Shown: positions 49,943 through 63,050 of the stretch, piece after piece
How positions within the stretch are numbered: the stretch's first letter is position 1
Layout: every line of letters starts with the position of its first letter
From: Paragonimus westermani
Lineage: Eukaryota > Platyhelminthes > Trematoda > Plagiorchiida > Troglotrematidae
DNA: 64,000 nucleotides
Direction of reading: 5' to 3'
Assembly: GCA_008508345.1 (NCBI GenBank)
Contig: QNGE01000930.1
Location: forward strand, 126,455-190,454
The notes under the pieces: model-generated
What the model saw: the letters and a program-made list of their open reading frames with translations, nothing else
The model's database searches: none
What the model was told of the DNA's origin: nothing
Made by a program: the position numbers and the translations under genes

Positions 49943-52900
49943 AAAGGAACGAGTGCCTCCTAAGTTGCTGGTCTCAAATATGGCAAGAGATTGGAGATCA
50001 GTTCAAATTTATGTGTGTACTGTATGCAAAACTCCGCCTTCACTACATGAGTAACCGCAAAAACTAATAAGTAGGTGCCATATCTGTCCCTTTTGAATTA
50101 ATCCACGGGTTCAGAAATCGTCATTTAAAAAAAAACTGGTTGACGCTGACGCCGTCGAACAAAGAGGCACGTCAGACAAGAAAGCGCATGTTCTCGAAAT
50201 CTAGTCACCTTCTTGTGTCCAGTCGTGAGAACAACCTCCTCAAGTGTTGCGTATGATTGTGTATCTTCACAACTCCATCATTCCGAATTCCGTCTAAGCG
50301 CTCCCTACCAAACGTCGAAACAAAGGTTTATATGTGTAGAAGTTACCAACACTGACTCCACGTCTGCCATGGAGCCTGTGCAACCGGCTTCAAATTCCCG
50401 CTTCAGTTTCCCGTTTCGTTTTCCCCATGCTACGCAGTGCATTTGGTTAGCTCATACGAAGTCGTCGCAATTGCCTGACTAGAAAAAAAAACATACTGCT
50501 AATATCCTTTTACATGTTCTTGCTGCCCCATTAAACCCAAGGAATTGAGAGCAAACCAATAAATTAGAAAAGAATTAACTTACTGCTAATTACAGCTGAG
50601 AATGAGTAACTTAGGAGAACTATTCGCAGTGAGAACAATCTTACCAAAAAGGGTGGGCTATCAAACATGGCCGCAACTTACGTTTTGATGTTTTGCTCAA
50701 TGATGATTTATATCACACAAATGGACAGGACTAGGACCTACATTCGGAAATTTCATGGACATAATGTGAGGTGCATAACTGCAGGTGAAAAACTGAACAT
50801 ACTCAAATCTATCAAGCAGCCTCATTGCCGTAGTTATTTGTTTCGCGCTGAGCATATGAGTCAGTATTCGAATTTCTGGTCAAAAATAATTCGCACATAA
50901 CTGAGATAGTGAACACACACAACTATGTGACTCTTTATGTGACGGGAATGTATGCAGAATCAGGTTGCTTATGCCCTTGGTCAGAGGTTCACTTTGCGGT
51001 CTCATGATTAAGGGCCATCGGAACAGATAGCAAAGTATCAGTCATTTTGCATCAGTACTAATTATTCAGATGCTTAAAATGAAGGAAGTTTCAGATCTAC
51101 CTGAGAAATGATACGGATAAATGAGAAGTGCGAATTAGTAGTAGTTAACAAGTGTCAAGGTAGAAGAGTTTTTGTGTATAATGAAGTTGTCTATTTGGAC
51201 CGCTGGTACAAGTCGCGATTCATGCAGGAGGACAACACCAAGTCTTCATGGATGAGGTAAGTGAAATGTGAAGTCCCATTTCTTGTCTGACCAAATTATT
51301 TTGTCAATTATACACCGTATCTTGGCAGTCGTGTAAAGCAACCAGAGGACCTGATAAGCCTCCGTTGATTCAACAGACCTAGAGAATGATATGGAACAAT
51401 GTTCAAACTTCGTATCTGCGGATCAATCACTGTTTCGCAAGAATCCGCACACTTTTACACGCAAGAGGTAATCTAGTTAACGACTGGCAGTACTCATGGT
51501 CCGAGGGAATGCAGCGTTCTGGAGACAGTCGCAATCGCATATTAATCGACCATCATACATCATCTGTCCCTCATTCTGTCCAACGTTGTCACTATCAAAG
51601 CAACACAATCCAGACACTTAACACAGTGCTCTGATTCCAAATTTGGTAAAATCAATGAGCACACTTAAAAGAGCACAGGTCATGGTTTGCTTTGTTTAAC
51701 TTGTCACTTAGGGTATGCACGTACAATGCATACATGCATGTATGACTGCGCGAGCGTCACCGTATGTGAAAGTAACAGGCTGACAGTAAAACCGATTTAG
51801 GTGAAGTAACGCGGAACATGACTCATCGCCTCGTCTTCTACTTTCAACACTATCATCTCAGTTTCAGAGAAACCAATTCGGAAGAGTAAATCATGAGGTC
51901 ATTTTCACAGACATAACTGTGTGCACAATGGACAGGGATCTAGGAATGACCACGGTTAAACAGGAAATGAGTCCGTGAATGAGGTTGGACCATTCCTTGA
52001 AGGCTTGTTTCTTATCGTGTATCTAGCTCCACGGGAAAATGACCTCATTGTCTGGTTTGCTTGCTGCTACTTGTATCAGAATTTTGCAGTGACGCATCAG
52101 TGGGGACAGTGATTAAAAATGGATTGCCACTACTCTTGTAAAGACATCGTGCAAGTCGACTGAAAACAAAGAGAAACACGAGTATTATCGGTACAAAGAT
52201 GGGTTTGTTTGTGAAAGCTACATTCTCAATGTGACTACGAATAAAATTGAGTATATGCACTCAGAAATTTTTCGATCTCAAGTCCTATACTTTTTGTAAT
52301 CCACTTGGCATGCAAACAGAAGCATTTTTAAAAATTCGCTTGATCTTGTACGATATTATAAATTGTTTTAACATGTGTACCAATGGTGCTATACACAGAA
52401 ACCATGCCTGACCAATAGAAAGTTCACAGAACGACTTGACCTGTTTGTGTTAACCACCCTTGAGTTATATCCTGTTTTTTAATGCGAATAGCCTTAAAGA
52501 CATGTACGGTCGTCATCGAAAGTTGGCCGACTGTGATCCTGACGATAACAAACGATCATCTAACGCATGTGTACAAACTCTGAAGAGTACACAAATTAAG
52601 TCTGTACATCCGTAGCAAAATAACGAAATTGTCATCAAATCTCCTAGGACGGATTTGTAGAAACACCTACCGTTAACTCCTTTTTATGAAACTTAACTTC
52701 ATAATCTTCCCACGTTTAAAAACGAGCACATAGGCTCGGTGCCCTTACCTTGAAAATTATTTTGTTAAAATCATGTGTTCAAAAGTTGATAACCAAAACA
52801 GAAGGCAAGTTCATGAATGTCTTTATGTAGAAAGCAGAGCGAACCTCATGTCAACTTTAACTGCACTAGACGTGGAAAGTGACCTGGTCGTAACTCACAA

Positions 52901-55900
52901 ATTTGCCCAAGAAACAAAGGATCCACCAGTAGACATCTTTTCGCTGATCAAAGAACAAGGCTTGAGAATCGTTGTCTGATACCACCAACAAGTTTCTACC
53001 TAGCAGAATGTCTACACGAGTGAGATTAGCACATATTGGAAGGCACTTTCCAGCTCTATTATCAAGGCAAAATCTGATTATAATTTTAAGTCTGTTCAGC
53101 TATTGCAGATGTGACATACAACCGTCACGAAATGCTCCTTAGCTACCACTCAGATTCTCATGTGCAAATAAATGTGTGTATATATTGGAATATGGATTCA
53201 GCAAACCACAATGTTAAATGTTGGTATGACCGTAGGCTGGTAGCCTGACAAAATCTCCCCTCACTTTTCTCCGCGTCTAAAAACTGTCCAAAACAGTTTA
53301 TTTCCCAACCAACATGAAGTTAGATAGGCACAGCCGAACATTTTTTTTCTCTTCCTCACAATTTTTTGTGCTTAGGGAAGTAATAAGAAGCTACCTATCA
53401 TCTATCCGTACAAGCAGTTACTTCACTTGCTACTGAGTGAGGTAGCACTCATGTGAGTAACTTGCAGTGACGTCAGACGTGGGCAAAAACTTCAGTTACA
53501 AAACAGCGTTGCTGATCGTTACCATCCATGATTGGGCAAGAATTATATTTACCATATATATTTTCCATTCTTTAACTGAAATGTACAATAACCACTGAAA
53601 GCTTATGTTAGGACTTACTACTTTGTCACGTGGAGGTGTCAGTGGCAAATGCGGGCATCACTTTGATAACAGCTTTGGTTCCACTTATCTGTACATTAGC
53701 ATTTTACCAACAAACAAAAACCTGACTAAGGTGTGCAAGACGATTTTTTGATAACGTGCAATTTTTAGTGTTGAAAAATTCTGAAAGAGTCTCAGAAACA
53801 CTGACTATTAACTTTACGAAGGTTGAACGCAATTTTAACTAGGGCGATTGAGGTTGTAATACTACTTGACATGGATTATCAACCAAGTTCGTGGAAACCG
53901 TGTAGGAGGAACTGCCTGACCAAATAACATTATTTTAAGCATTAATGTGACCAGTTTACTAGTGTAGTGAACAGCAGTCGACTTCAGAGTTGACGACTGG
54001 TTAATATAAATTTTACTACTTAACAGAATAGTGCTAAACGCAAACAAGATTAGTTCAGATAATCATCTTGGTTCAATGCATCACGCTAGGTGAGATTCGG
54101 TCATCCAGGTGGAACAGATTCACATATTTTTCATTCAAAACAAAATCACAGAGCACACGGAAAGACCAATTAGCCGATAACATATTGGCATACACAGTTA
54201 AGCGTTTCCAGCACAGCCAGTGTTTTTTTTATGATTCCTTAAACCGTGTATACGCTTAAGAACGCATGCACCTGTGCAGTCGTAGGTTTTTCCCTTGTCA
54301 CCTTGTCCCAGTGGGTCAGGAGGACGGATCACGTGGATACTCAACATAATACACTTGAGTTGCCAATTTGTACATAGAACATAAGAGCACAACATCATTG
54401 AAGGTAATACCAAAAACAGTAACAACTGCAAAAGGTCTGAAACACTTTCAAGGCTGCCGGTTAGACAAGTTAGAGTACTGGCTAGTTTTCCTGATCTCGT
54501 AGCCCCATGTGGAAGACAGCCTGGCTCATTATTTGAAGAACCCTGAACAGAACGAACTAGTCAACAACAGCAGAACAGAATGATGACTGTATATGAAACC
54601 TGCATGCGTTAATCATTATTGTTCGTGCTCGACTTAGTAGACCAGAAGAGTGAAAGATTAGAAGAGACGTCTGCTATCCTGCGACATTTTAAGTTGTATG
54701 TGGGCTGGATATCAGCTTTTGGGTTACACAAATCTAGACGAACCTAGTCGCGGCACCCAGAAGAAAAACTACGCTCGTGTGATTTGTGACCAGTACAGTC
54801 ATCACCGAGTTGCCGCGATATCGAATGGAGAGTTGATTGAGGTCACCGAAATACTCCAAGGATGGTAAGTGACAGCAGCAGCAATTTTGTAAAACTAAAG
54901 GTTGAAGCTAACTTGGATGAATGGTACTGAAATTAAAGAACTTTCTGTCGAGAAAGGACTTTGTACTGAGATGTGTTGTTGTTCAACTACGAGTTGGCAC
55001 GCTGCCGTTCAACAATTTGAACCGTGTCTAAAAATCAGAGCGGCACTTTCAATGCGTGCTTGCAAATGGGCAAATATTAACAGACTCACGTGGAGTAGAA
55101 AGGCCGTTGTCACCTCCATTAGTGTCCGTCTATCAAAACTATCACGAAAGACACTAATGAATGTGAGACTTGGAAAAAATGCTAAAGAAAGATGGGAATG
55201 TATTCTTTTTAGATGTCCTGTTACAGCTACTAAATGAATGAGAATGAAAAGATGAATATCCAACCGAGTGAACCGGGCCAAACTAATATAGTGAAAATTC
55301 TGTCACCGTGATTTGAAACTTACTAAGAATTTATGTTTCTCTTCAAAAATATCACCAATGAGATGCAGAAATGGTTCTTGATGTCAATACCAAAAGTACG
55401 ACCAGTAAATTGTAAATAAGAAGTGGCGGTCAAAGGCGCTCCAACTCAGATGTGGTCTATAGTTAGCCACTATTTACTGACTTAAATTATAACCATTTAG
55501 CGCGAAAATGAAGTAAGTAGAACAGGTGGCTTGCTCTATTCGTTAAATGTATGTATCCATTCTGTTTTCATTTGACGAAGCAGAACACCAAGTAGTTTGA
55601 GGTAACAACAAGCGGATGGAAACGCGAGGCATCAATCTATCCTGTTGTATGTTTGTTTTCGAGTAACGTTTGATGAACTAACCGGGACGATTTAATGCAG
55701 GCGGCTTAGGTTAAGTGAGAGACGATCAACGGAGCCGTGTGCATGTAAGGCCAACACCGGTAAAGTTTCCAATTCTTAGCTTTCAGTCCGGCACAGTTAT
55801 CGTGTCAAGCTACACATGTATGTTGGATATGTTCCCAATTTAGTCGTATGCATGTGATGTTTGCAACCAAATCAAGTCTAAGTCAGAAACACACGCTTGA

Positions 55901-57996
55901 CTAGTCCGTCCCTATATCACTTTTGTATCCACTGAGTGCGCACTCTTCAACGTCATCCCGTCCACCCGGACAAAGCTGCCTGTATTCGCACGCGAAACAC
56001 TGGACAACGTCCAGAAAATTCGTGAAGCCGTTAGGGAGAGTAAAGCTCCAATGTTTGCGTTTACCAGTAAAACACGCATATTAGATGGCATAGATGGAGA
56101 ACTGAGAGGTAGAAACTTTGGATGAAAATTTTGTCGATAGTTATCAGCGTGGTTGAATTAACATAAGCACTACTGTATTCTGATGTTATGCTAACCAGCC
56201 GAATGTCACAAAAACTGATCTATTCACGAAGCAATATCCGGAGAATTAGTTAAATATATGGCTGGCCAGACGGTTTATCTAACCTTCCAGGTGACCGAAG
56301 AAGAGGAAGGAACCTCACTGTGCGTGTTCTTCCTCTTGACAAAACTTCATAAATAATGTTTCTTTACACAACACCCGCACGTAGTATATGTGTCATAAGA
56401 ACATTGACGGATGTAGAACTGGGCATGCCACACTTCTTTAACGCAAACACACGCTTACCTAAGCAGAAATTACTACAATTCTCTCGCTGAACTTCATTCT
56501 GTTAATGACAGAAATAGCCAAATCGTAACGATAACAGTCCAGAAATGCTGGCAAGTCCAGAGTTCTGGCCCACACTTTGTAAACGGAGTGAAGTGAACCC
56601 ACTCACCAGCACCTCCAAAACGTTGTTAGGGAAGAACTGCCGGTTTGAGCCTTGAACCAGGTTCTCGCCTGTAGCTTACATACACAGCAATGCAATCGAA
56701 CCTCCTGAAGTTGCCCAGAGAGGTCTAGAAATAGTCGTGTACATCAGAAGTAAAAGATGACCTGGTAAAAATGCAATGCGTAAATATCCAAAAAGAAGAC
56801 GGACCCTATTGACAGCAGAGACAAATATCTTCTGGTTTTCTCCAATCAGCCTTAGTTATTTCAAAAATGAAATAGTGCAATGCACCAAAGTACTTTTATA
56901 AAGAGGCACATGATCATACGGATCATATTCCCTGGTTAGAAGATGACCGGCCAGCCAGTCCAACTGCATCAGAACTTTTCTGCCGACTTCAGGGGCTACC
57001 AAATGACCGAAAGAATTTGACACGAATTGCTACCATCCGCATAAGAAGTGTGTGAATTGAATAGTCAAATGCACTGCACAAACAATTAACTTTTCCACTG
57101 CTGGATGTCTAACTTCGTTCAACAGAACTTTATATTGAGGCAGCCACCGTTTTTTAAGTATTCTGGATTCGAATGTCACCAAAACTGGACCTGGATAATT
57201 TACAATCACGTCAAACGTTACTGTTTGAAGGAGAAAGCAGGTATGACCACCTAATATGGAAGTAAATGTTTACTTGACTTCTTGTTTGTTTCAAAATAAT
57301 TGAATAACCGATAGTCAACAGCACAATAGTAACATCGATGGATTAGTAAGGTTGATTGTATAGTGCACTTCAGCGTCATTTATATTGTCTCTGGTTCCAT
57401 GGTGCGATTTTATACATCATGACAGTGTTAGTAAACCCGAAAGCCTAAACAGCTGTGTACTTTTCGTTAACTACACATCTTTTGAATAACTTAAACTTGG
57501 CATCTTCCTGCGAAGTAACCAGGCTCGAGAGAGGGCACAAGGTGATTTCAGTCTGTGTCTCAGTTACCATCTTCCGAAAAATATGCCTTACAGCTGATAA
57601 CCCCATAAGCCCTTTCTCAAAATAACGATTTTTTTTAAAGAAAATCGGTTAATGACAAATATGTTGTTCAGGTGAACCCGTGGCAGACACTTTATAAGTA
57701 GTAACCTCGATTTCTCCTGTTCAGGTTCAAGCAGCTTCAGACTTTCAGGCCTACATGTGACCTTGTAGTTCTTGTGGCAACAAGTCCCTTGTAGCGTATA
57801 CGCTGAAAAATTTTCTCCCGTTTTTTTTGTGTAAGCAGTTTGACAGTCTTCAGGGTCTACATATATCTGTTTGTTATTTTCGGACATTCAACTAAACTCC
57901 TGCTCACGTGAATAAAGTAAAGATGTCTACTAATTCTGAGTCAAACGTATCTCTAAGCTTAGTGCAGAAATTCACTCCGACTAGCCAGTAACTCAC
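49943..57996. other. Intron 1, 8 kb next to exon 1: no gene seen
   Basis: No repeat or domain was recognised. The frames at 52773-52979 and 54902-55237 (plus) are the most protein-like by composition but match nothing I know. First introns near the promoter often hold enhancers, but none can be pointed to here. Confidence 0.5.
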
Positions 57997-58702
57997 CGGA
58001 AGGTAGGGCCCGGTGAGAGATCTGTTGCGCCTGCATGATCGAAATGGGCAGAATGAAACAAAATGCTGCCATCAAATGAAGCACACTCGAATAAGGCAGC
58101 ATGTGTCGCTGTAATCGATTGCACAAAAGGTGCAGGCTGGTCCGTATCGAGGTTTGCGTGGACGACTGAGGGTACCGAACAGTGCCGACAGTTGTATATG
58201 GATGATCCTGATTGGGGAGACTTCGTCCAGACCACGTGTCAAAATTTGGTCCTGGCAAGGCATCCTCTTCACCCAGCGTTGACATTCTGTCATCCTCAGA
58301 TTCACCGTTTGGCATCTGCGGTACGGGACGTTGAAATCCATTCCCTTTGATTGTCATCATCGGGATACTCGGTCGCCAAGATTGGGTGGAGTTCAACAGA
58401 TTCAGGTTGTTCGTGTCTCGACCAATTTGCACACCTTCATTAGCGTAGTTCACTGTGCGCGTCAAGTTGACAAATAAGAATAGACTGAACAGAGCAATAG
58501 CACTGATCAGCATTGCTAGAGTGAAGTTCAGCCCAGACTGGTCCCAGTCACCACCGAATTTTGGATCAAATGCTTCATATTTGAAAGAAAGATAGCGCAC
58601 GATCCCGACGTAGATAAGAAAAATATGCAATGCACAGATTAATATTCCATGCCACGCACGCCACAGTTTGTCACAATTGGTTCCTTTCCCGTAGGTGGAC
58701 AT
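57997..58702 (-). CDS. tinc: Tincar-like protein, coding exon 1 (residues 1-235 plus first base of 236)
   Basis: The exon begins with an ATG in a CACAATG context and ends at a GTGAGT donor (GT at 57996-57995), leaving one base of a split Gly codon. Membrane segments are predicted at about residues 20-40, 58-80 and 203-224. A polar loop of about 120 residues, rich in Ser, Pro and Asn, separates the second from the third. The N-terminal LWRAWHG motif and NYANEG just after segment 2 fit my memory of the Tincar family. There is no cleavable signal peptide; the first membrane segment probably acts as a signal anchor. The open frame continues a further 12 codons past the donor, but a perfect phase-matched acceptor at exon 2 supports splicing there. 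Upstream non-coding exons are possible and would not be visible. Confidence 0.88.
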
Positions 58703-59110
58703 TGTGGGGACGGAACTATGTGTACGTAAATTTTTCGGACGTTGACTCAGTCAGAGTGCATGAGTAAAGATAAACTTTAGCCTGAACAAATTCGGCCAAG
58801 GTCCTCAATACGTGTGCACACTTGTGGTGGCAGCCAGTGTTCAACAATGACTCATGTGTATTGCTGCGACCCGTCTGCTTGCATGCCGGCTAAATTGCAG
58901 ACCACGAGCAGAGTAGATGTGAGCCTACCACCAAACAGCCAAATGACCACGTGCGTGATAGTGTACATGCGCGCTCAGGTTAGTTGTCCTGTTAGCGGAC
59001 AGGGTAGGACCCGTGGTCATTCGTCCGTGTACTGTTCTTTCGAAATCATTGGTTCAGAACGATTGGACCAATCAGAGCATCTAACTATTGACCTGGAGAG
59101 GAATATGTTG
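58703..59110 (-). promoter_or_regulatory. Candidate promoter and 5' UTR region with CCAAT cluster
   Basis: Immediately upstream of the ATG is a stretch with no TATA motif. Three CCAAT motifs lie at 59048-59052, 59062-59066 (both on the minus strand) and 59068-59072 (plus strand), within 25 bases and about 350 bases upstream of the start codon. Two TGACTCA (AP-1-type) sites lie at 58743-58749 and 58848-58854, and a CACGTG E-box lies near 58949. CCAAT clusters bind NF-Y in animals; its use here is inferred. The transcription start is not visible, and a spliced 5' UTR would place the true promoter elsewhere. Confidence 0.3.
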
Positions 59111-62069
59111 CGACGACGACAACGACCTCGAAGGTAGCAGATGTGTGCATACTCAGGTCTACGTGAAACAGCCACATGTACAACAATTTACGAAAGTATC
59201 ATAAGGAGCATGACGCGTCGCTGAAGAGTGAAGTGATGGAGAGCGTGTTGGGCTCTAAAAATTAAGTTATTTCCATAGTCGTACTGATAATTTGTTGACA
59301 TAGGTACATATTTAAGTGTCCTACATTTAATGAAGATGTGCGCGTGCAACGAAAGCTGAAAATTCACCTCTTTTGGTGCATAATGCATTCTATTGACCTG
59401 ACTTAGCTTAAATAGAACCGGTGGTAGATTTTACGATTCAGCTCTTCGTGATTGAGTACGCACCCTTACATTTTGTTTCCTCCAAACCGAGCTTACCGAA
59501 AATTTGTTAGCCGTTGTCAGAGTTTGTTTCACATTACGAATATCACAAATGTTTACATGCTGCTGTGCCTCCCTGCAAATGGACATACGCGGTAAATCTC
59601 AGATTATTCCCAGTTCAAAGCTAATCCACCCCTTGACCCGGAATCGTTATCTCGTTTGCTGCATGTTTTCGGGTGTTATCATACCAATAAGTTGTCAATA
59701 AAAACTAATTATTTGCGAATGCACAAAGCATTTCGTCAGTGATCACTGGAAGACTTCATTTAGAATTTCATCTGATATAGATTGGATTTCACTTCGGTAC
59801 ATTCAGAATGGACTAACTAATAGAGCATTAACAGGTTGGACTTATTACTCACTGTACAGTGATCAAATGATTAAGAAGGACTATCATGGTTATTGTTAGT
59901 AACTGGTGTTTGAAGACAATCGAAGAAGGCTCACAGTACTTCGTTTGAAAGAATTAAAAAAAGACACTTCTACCTGAATGAGACTGGAGCACTCCTTTGA
60001 AAGTAACAGTCCGAGTCTACTTATCAGCAGGTTAACAAAAACTGCGAGGTACTTCACACTCGCTCGATACTTTTCGGTGCACCAAACCTGAAGTTTTGTT
60101 CAGCCAACAGATGTTCACTCTCTGAATAAGTTACAGTGAGTGGTGAGTAACAACGAGCACTCAGATGGGTCGAAGAGTGTGATATATTCCGATTGAAAAG
60201 GGTCCACAGTTGTTTGTTCTGCTGGCGTTCGGTTGCTCTGGAGCGTTAAATGAGCGTCTCTTTCATACTATCAACAGCGCAACTAAACTGCAAACAGCTT
60301 ACTCGCCTGCAAGGGTGTTTCGGTTCATGATATACGTCCCATACCAATTCTTCGATTAAAACGATAAAGTGGGGGAGTGTTGTTGAACGTTGAACAAATA
60401 CATTTTTACCTGATGTACTCAGTACGTTTCAAGCCGCAGGTGTACATCGATTGCTGAGTACGAGTAAAGGATATAAGAGAGCTGGTCTGTAATTGCTTAA
60501 AGCATGGCAATTATTCACTGTATTACACTGACTTAATCCGGTATGTTTTATTCTTTCACCTACAGTGATCTGTTTTCTCGTGGTGCTGCGTTTTCGTATG
60601 ACCATCATGCACTCTTTGAATTTCATTCAGCTTTCACGCTTCGCGTGAATTCGTGTTCAAGCACATAAACAATTTGTAATCCCGTTTGTTATTTCAGCAG
60701 AGGTGGGAATCTGCGGGTGCTTTTGCGAATCATGCAGAACTGACCGGACGTAATCGTTACAGCTGTCATACTGGAAACAAGTGACACCATCATGTTGGTT
60801 TCATTTTAAAAAACAGGCTGGATATTGATTACAAGGGATAATGTGGTAAGATGTACCCATTCATGTGTATAACCTATTTGTGTGGCGAAGGCAAAAGTTG
60901 AGAGCTAACCACAAACTTCACGTTGAAAATAAACGTACTACTTAAACCACGGGTTTGCCCATGTTTTTTACGGTCTGTATACTAACGAGCCGCTTGCCAG
61001 CAGTTCGAATGAACGAAGAATCCTACACGAAGTGGTGTTGCTGTCAGTTCTTAATCGTCACCACCATATACATACCGGCTGCCTATCCTGCACTCTTGCA
61101 ACGAAGATTGTTTACACCGTTTATTATCATGTAAAGGATGTTTTGTGCACTGACATCTTTTTCTCATTCAAAAAGTTACCATTGTAGAACGGTATAATAT
61201 AATCGGAATTAATTTGAATGGTTACAAAGATGTAATAATCACACCCTGTCCGTTCTCGCCACCTCTTTATCTGCGTAAGACATGATCACTGTTCCCACAC
61301 CCATCATCTTATGTAATGCATATGACAGTATCCTAAAAACTAGCGCTGAGAAAACAGAAAAATATGGTTGAACAAAGGTTTCGACAAAGAGTACTGTAAT
61401 TAAGTACTGTAATTGGCCAAGTGTTCTACCTTTTAAATGTTAACATTTTCCGCAAACTGGAGTTATTGTAGAGTTGTAAAGTTAGATTACAATACGTTTC
61501 AGACACAAGGAACTGTTTGGTCATTAAATGGATAGGAAATTTAAATGTGTTAATAGGTGAGGTATTGAAAAATATCAGGTGCATAAAAACTGCAAGACTT
61601 CATGTGGGTTACCTTGTCAACATCACCACAAAGCCGTTGTTGTAAGAATGTGTCCGCCATTTGTTTTCAAAAGGTAGAAATTGTTCAATGAAACGATCAA
61701 TGGCGTTCATGATCCGCGTATGCCGAAGCATCCTCACTAGATTCGAATAGACTAGCACAAACAAGGTGTAATTTCTAACTGATCCGAAGTTGTGGGTGTG
61801 TTCGTTTTCACGTGCACCCAATAGAAGTGGAAGATTTGCGCATTTATGAACTGAAATTTCATATCATGTTTCAGGCAATGTTTTCATGTGTTAAGTTACG
61901 GTAGCCTACGTGCGGATTTATGATCAAACGGGAAGAAGGTGAGATCATCTGTTTATGAACACAAGGTAAGCAGCATATCATTCACCTATTAAGTATCTAC
62001 CGGCTAACGTGGTTGAGAACCTGCTAGAGAACATCAATTACGTAACGTTAACACAGTTTAATTTATAAC
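59111..62069. other. Upstream flank of the gene: no gene seen
   Basis: AT-rich sequence with short frames only. A simple CGACGACGACAACGACC stretch lies at about 59110-59127. Non-coding 5' exons of the Tincar-like gene could lie here but cannot be recognised by eye. Confidence 0.45.
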
Positions 62070-62525
62070 GTGAAATTCATCAGTGTCAAACTACTGAGCA
62101 ATTCTAAACACTTCCAACTTTGTTGTCTGTTGTATATTGATGTGCTATCCGTTACACGAAGAGACATTTTTGCTGATTGAGTAGCCATGGCGGGTACTAT
62201 TTCAAAAAGTGACCCGGTTACTTATCAGTAGTCACACTCTGCTTCAACTCAAGACATCTGTTTCGGAGGGAAGAATGCTAGTACATAATATACCTCAAAT
62301 TAACACCAAGAGAACTCGTAGGTCTGTAGTTTATAAGGTAAATCTGTAAAATAGCCGTACGGAAAGGTTTCTACCAGAACTAGCTAGCACAATCTGCTTC
62401 TTCCATTCTTTTTGAGAACCCATATACCGCAGTTCAATGTGTTTTTGAAATGGTGGGAATAACGGTTCTGTTTGAGTTGTACTAAGCAGAGTTATGCGCA
62501 ACATTCAGCTCGGTCCAATGTCAAA
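62070..62525. repeat. Tandem duplication, unit 1 (456 bp)
   Basis: Begins GTGAAATTCATCAG and ends CTCGGTCCAATGTCAA. It is nearly identical to the next unit except for the absence of a block of about 69 bases after GTTGAGTAGCCA and a few substitutions. No coding content is apparent. Confidence 0.9.
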
Positions 62526-63050
62526 GTGAAATTCATCAGTGTCAAACTACCGAGCAATTCTAAACACTTCCAACTTTGTTGTCTGTTGTATACTGATGTG
62601 CTATCCGTTACACGAAGAGACATTTTTGCTGGTTGAGTAGCCACTTATATGAAGTAGATAAAATAGTCCGATATTATGATTGCTGCTGCTGTAACATTAA
62701 ATTTCTACATCCATCGCGGGTACTATTTTAAAAAGTGACCCGGTTACTTATCAGTAGTCACACTCTCCTTCAATTCAAGACATCTGTTTCGGAGGGAAGA
62801 ATGATAGTACATAATATACCTCAAATTAACACCAAGAGAACTCGTAGGTCTGTAGTTTATAAGGTAAATCTGTAAAATAGCCGTACGGAAAGGTTTCTAC
62901 CAGAACTAGCTAGCACAATCTGCTTCTTCCATTCTTTTTGAGAACCCATATACCGCAGTTCAATGTGTTTTTGAAATGGTGGGAATAACGGTTCTGTTTG
63001 AGTTGTACTAAGCAGAGTTATGCGCAACATTCAGCTCGGTCCAATGTCAA
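62526..63050. repeat. Tandem duplication, unit 2 (525 bp)
   Basis: A direct repeat of 62070-62525 in the same orientation and immediately adjacent. It retains the 69-base block (about 62642-62712) missing from unit 1; the missing block is bounded by CCA on both sides. The few mismatches imply a recent duplication. Confidence 0.9.

Larger units (their letters stand above)
18870..57996 (-). other. Intron 1 of the Tincar-like gene (about 39.1 kb, phase 1)
   Basis: GTGAGT at the 5' end and TTTTTTCAG at the 3' end, with a Gly codon split across it. It separates the first three membrane segments from the remaining five. It contains the LINE, a possible LTR, fold-back and tRNA-like repeats, and short tandem repeats listed separately. 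No open frame within it shows a recognisable protein or convincing exon borders. Direct joining of exons 1 and 2 gives a sensible protein, so no additional coding exon is required. Confidence 0.8.
2701..58702 (-). other. tinc: Gene span: Tincar-like eight-pass membrane protein, five coding exons
   Basis: This is the transcription unit from start codon to stop codon; UTRs are not included because their ends are not visible. Five exons join with introns of phase 1, 0, 1 and 1, and their coding lengths (706, 1097, 502, 318, 890 nt) sum to 3,513, divisible by three, with the only in-frame stop at the end. The product has 1,170 residues: eight predicted membrane segments in the first 600 and a hydrophilic tail of about 570. 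Introns are about 39.1, 9.1, 3.1 and 1.1 kb. Tincar is known from insects as an eight-transmembrane protein expressed in cardioblasts, eye and nervous tissue; its biochemical activity is not established, so none is assigned here. The family call rests on remembered motifs and on the number of membrane spans. Confidence 0.88.

Noticed and set aside
52773..52979. Plus-strand frame of 68 codons with an ATG and plausible composition inside intron 1.
   Set aside because: Short, no recognisable domain, and neighbouring splice signals are weak; chance is sufficient in 39 kb of intron.
54902..55237. Plus-strand frame of 111 codons, basic and Cys-rich.
   Set aside because: No known family, no initiation context and no flanking splice sites that convince.
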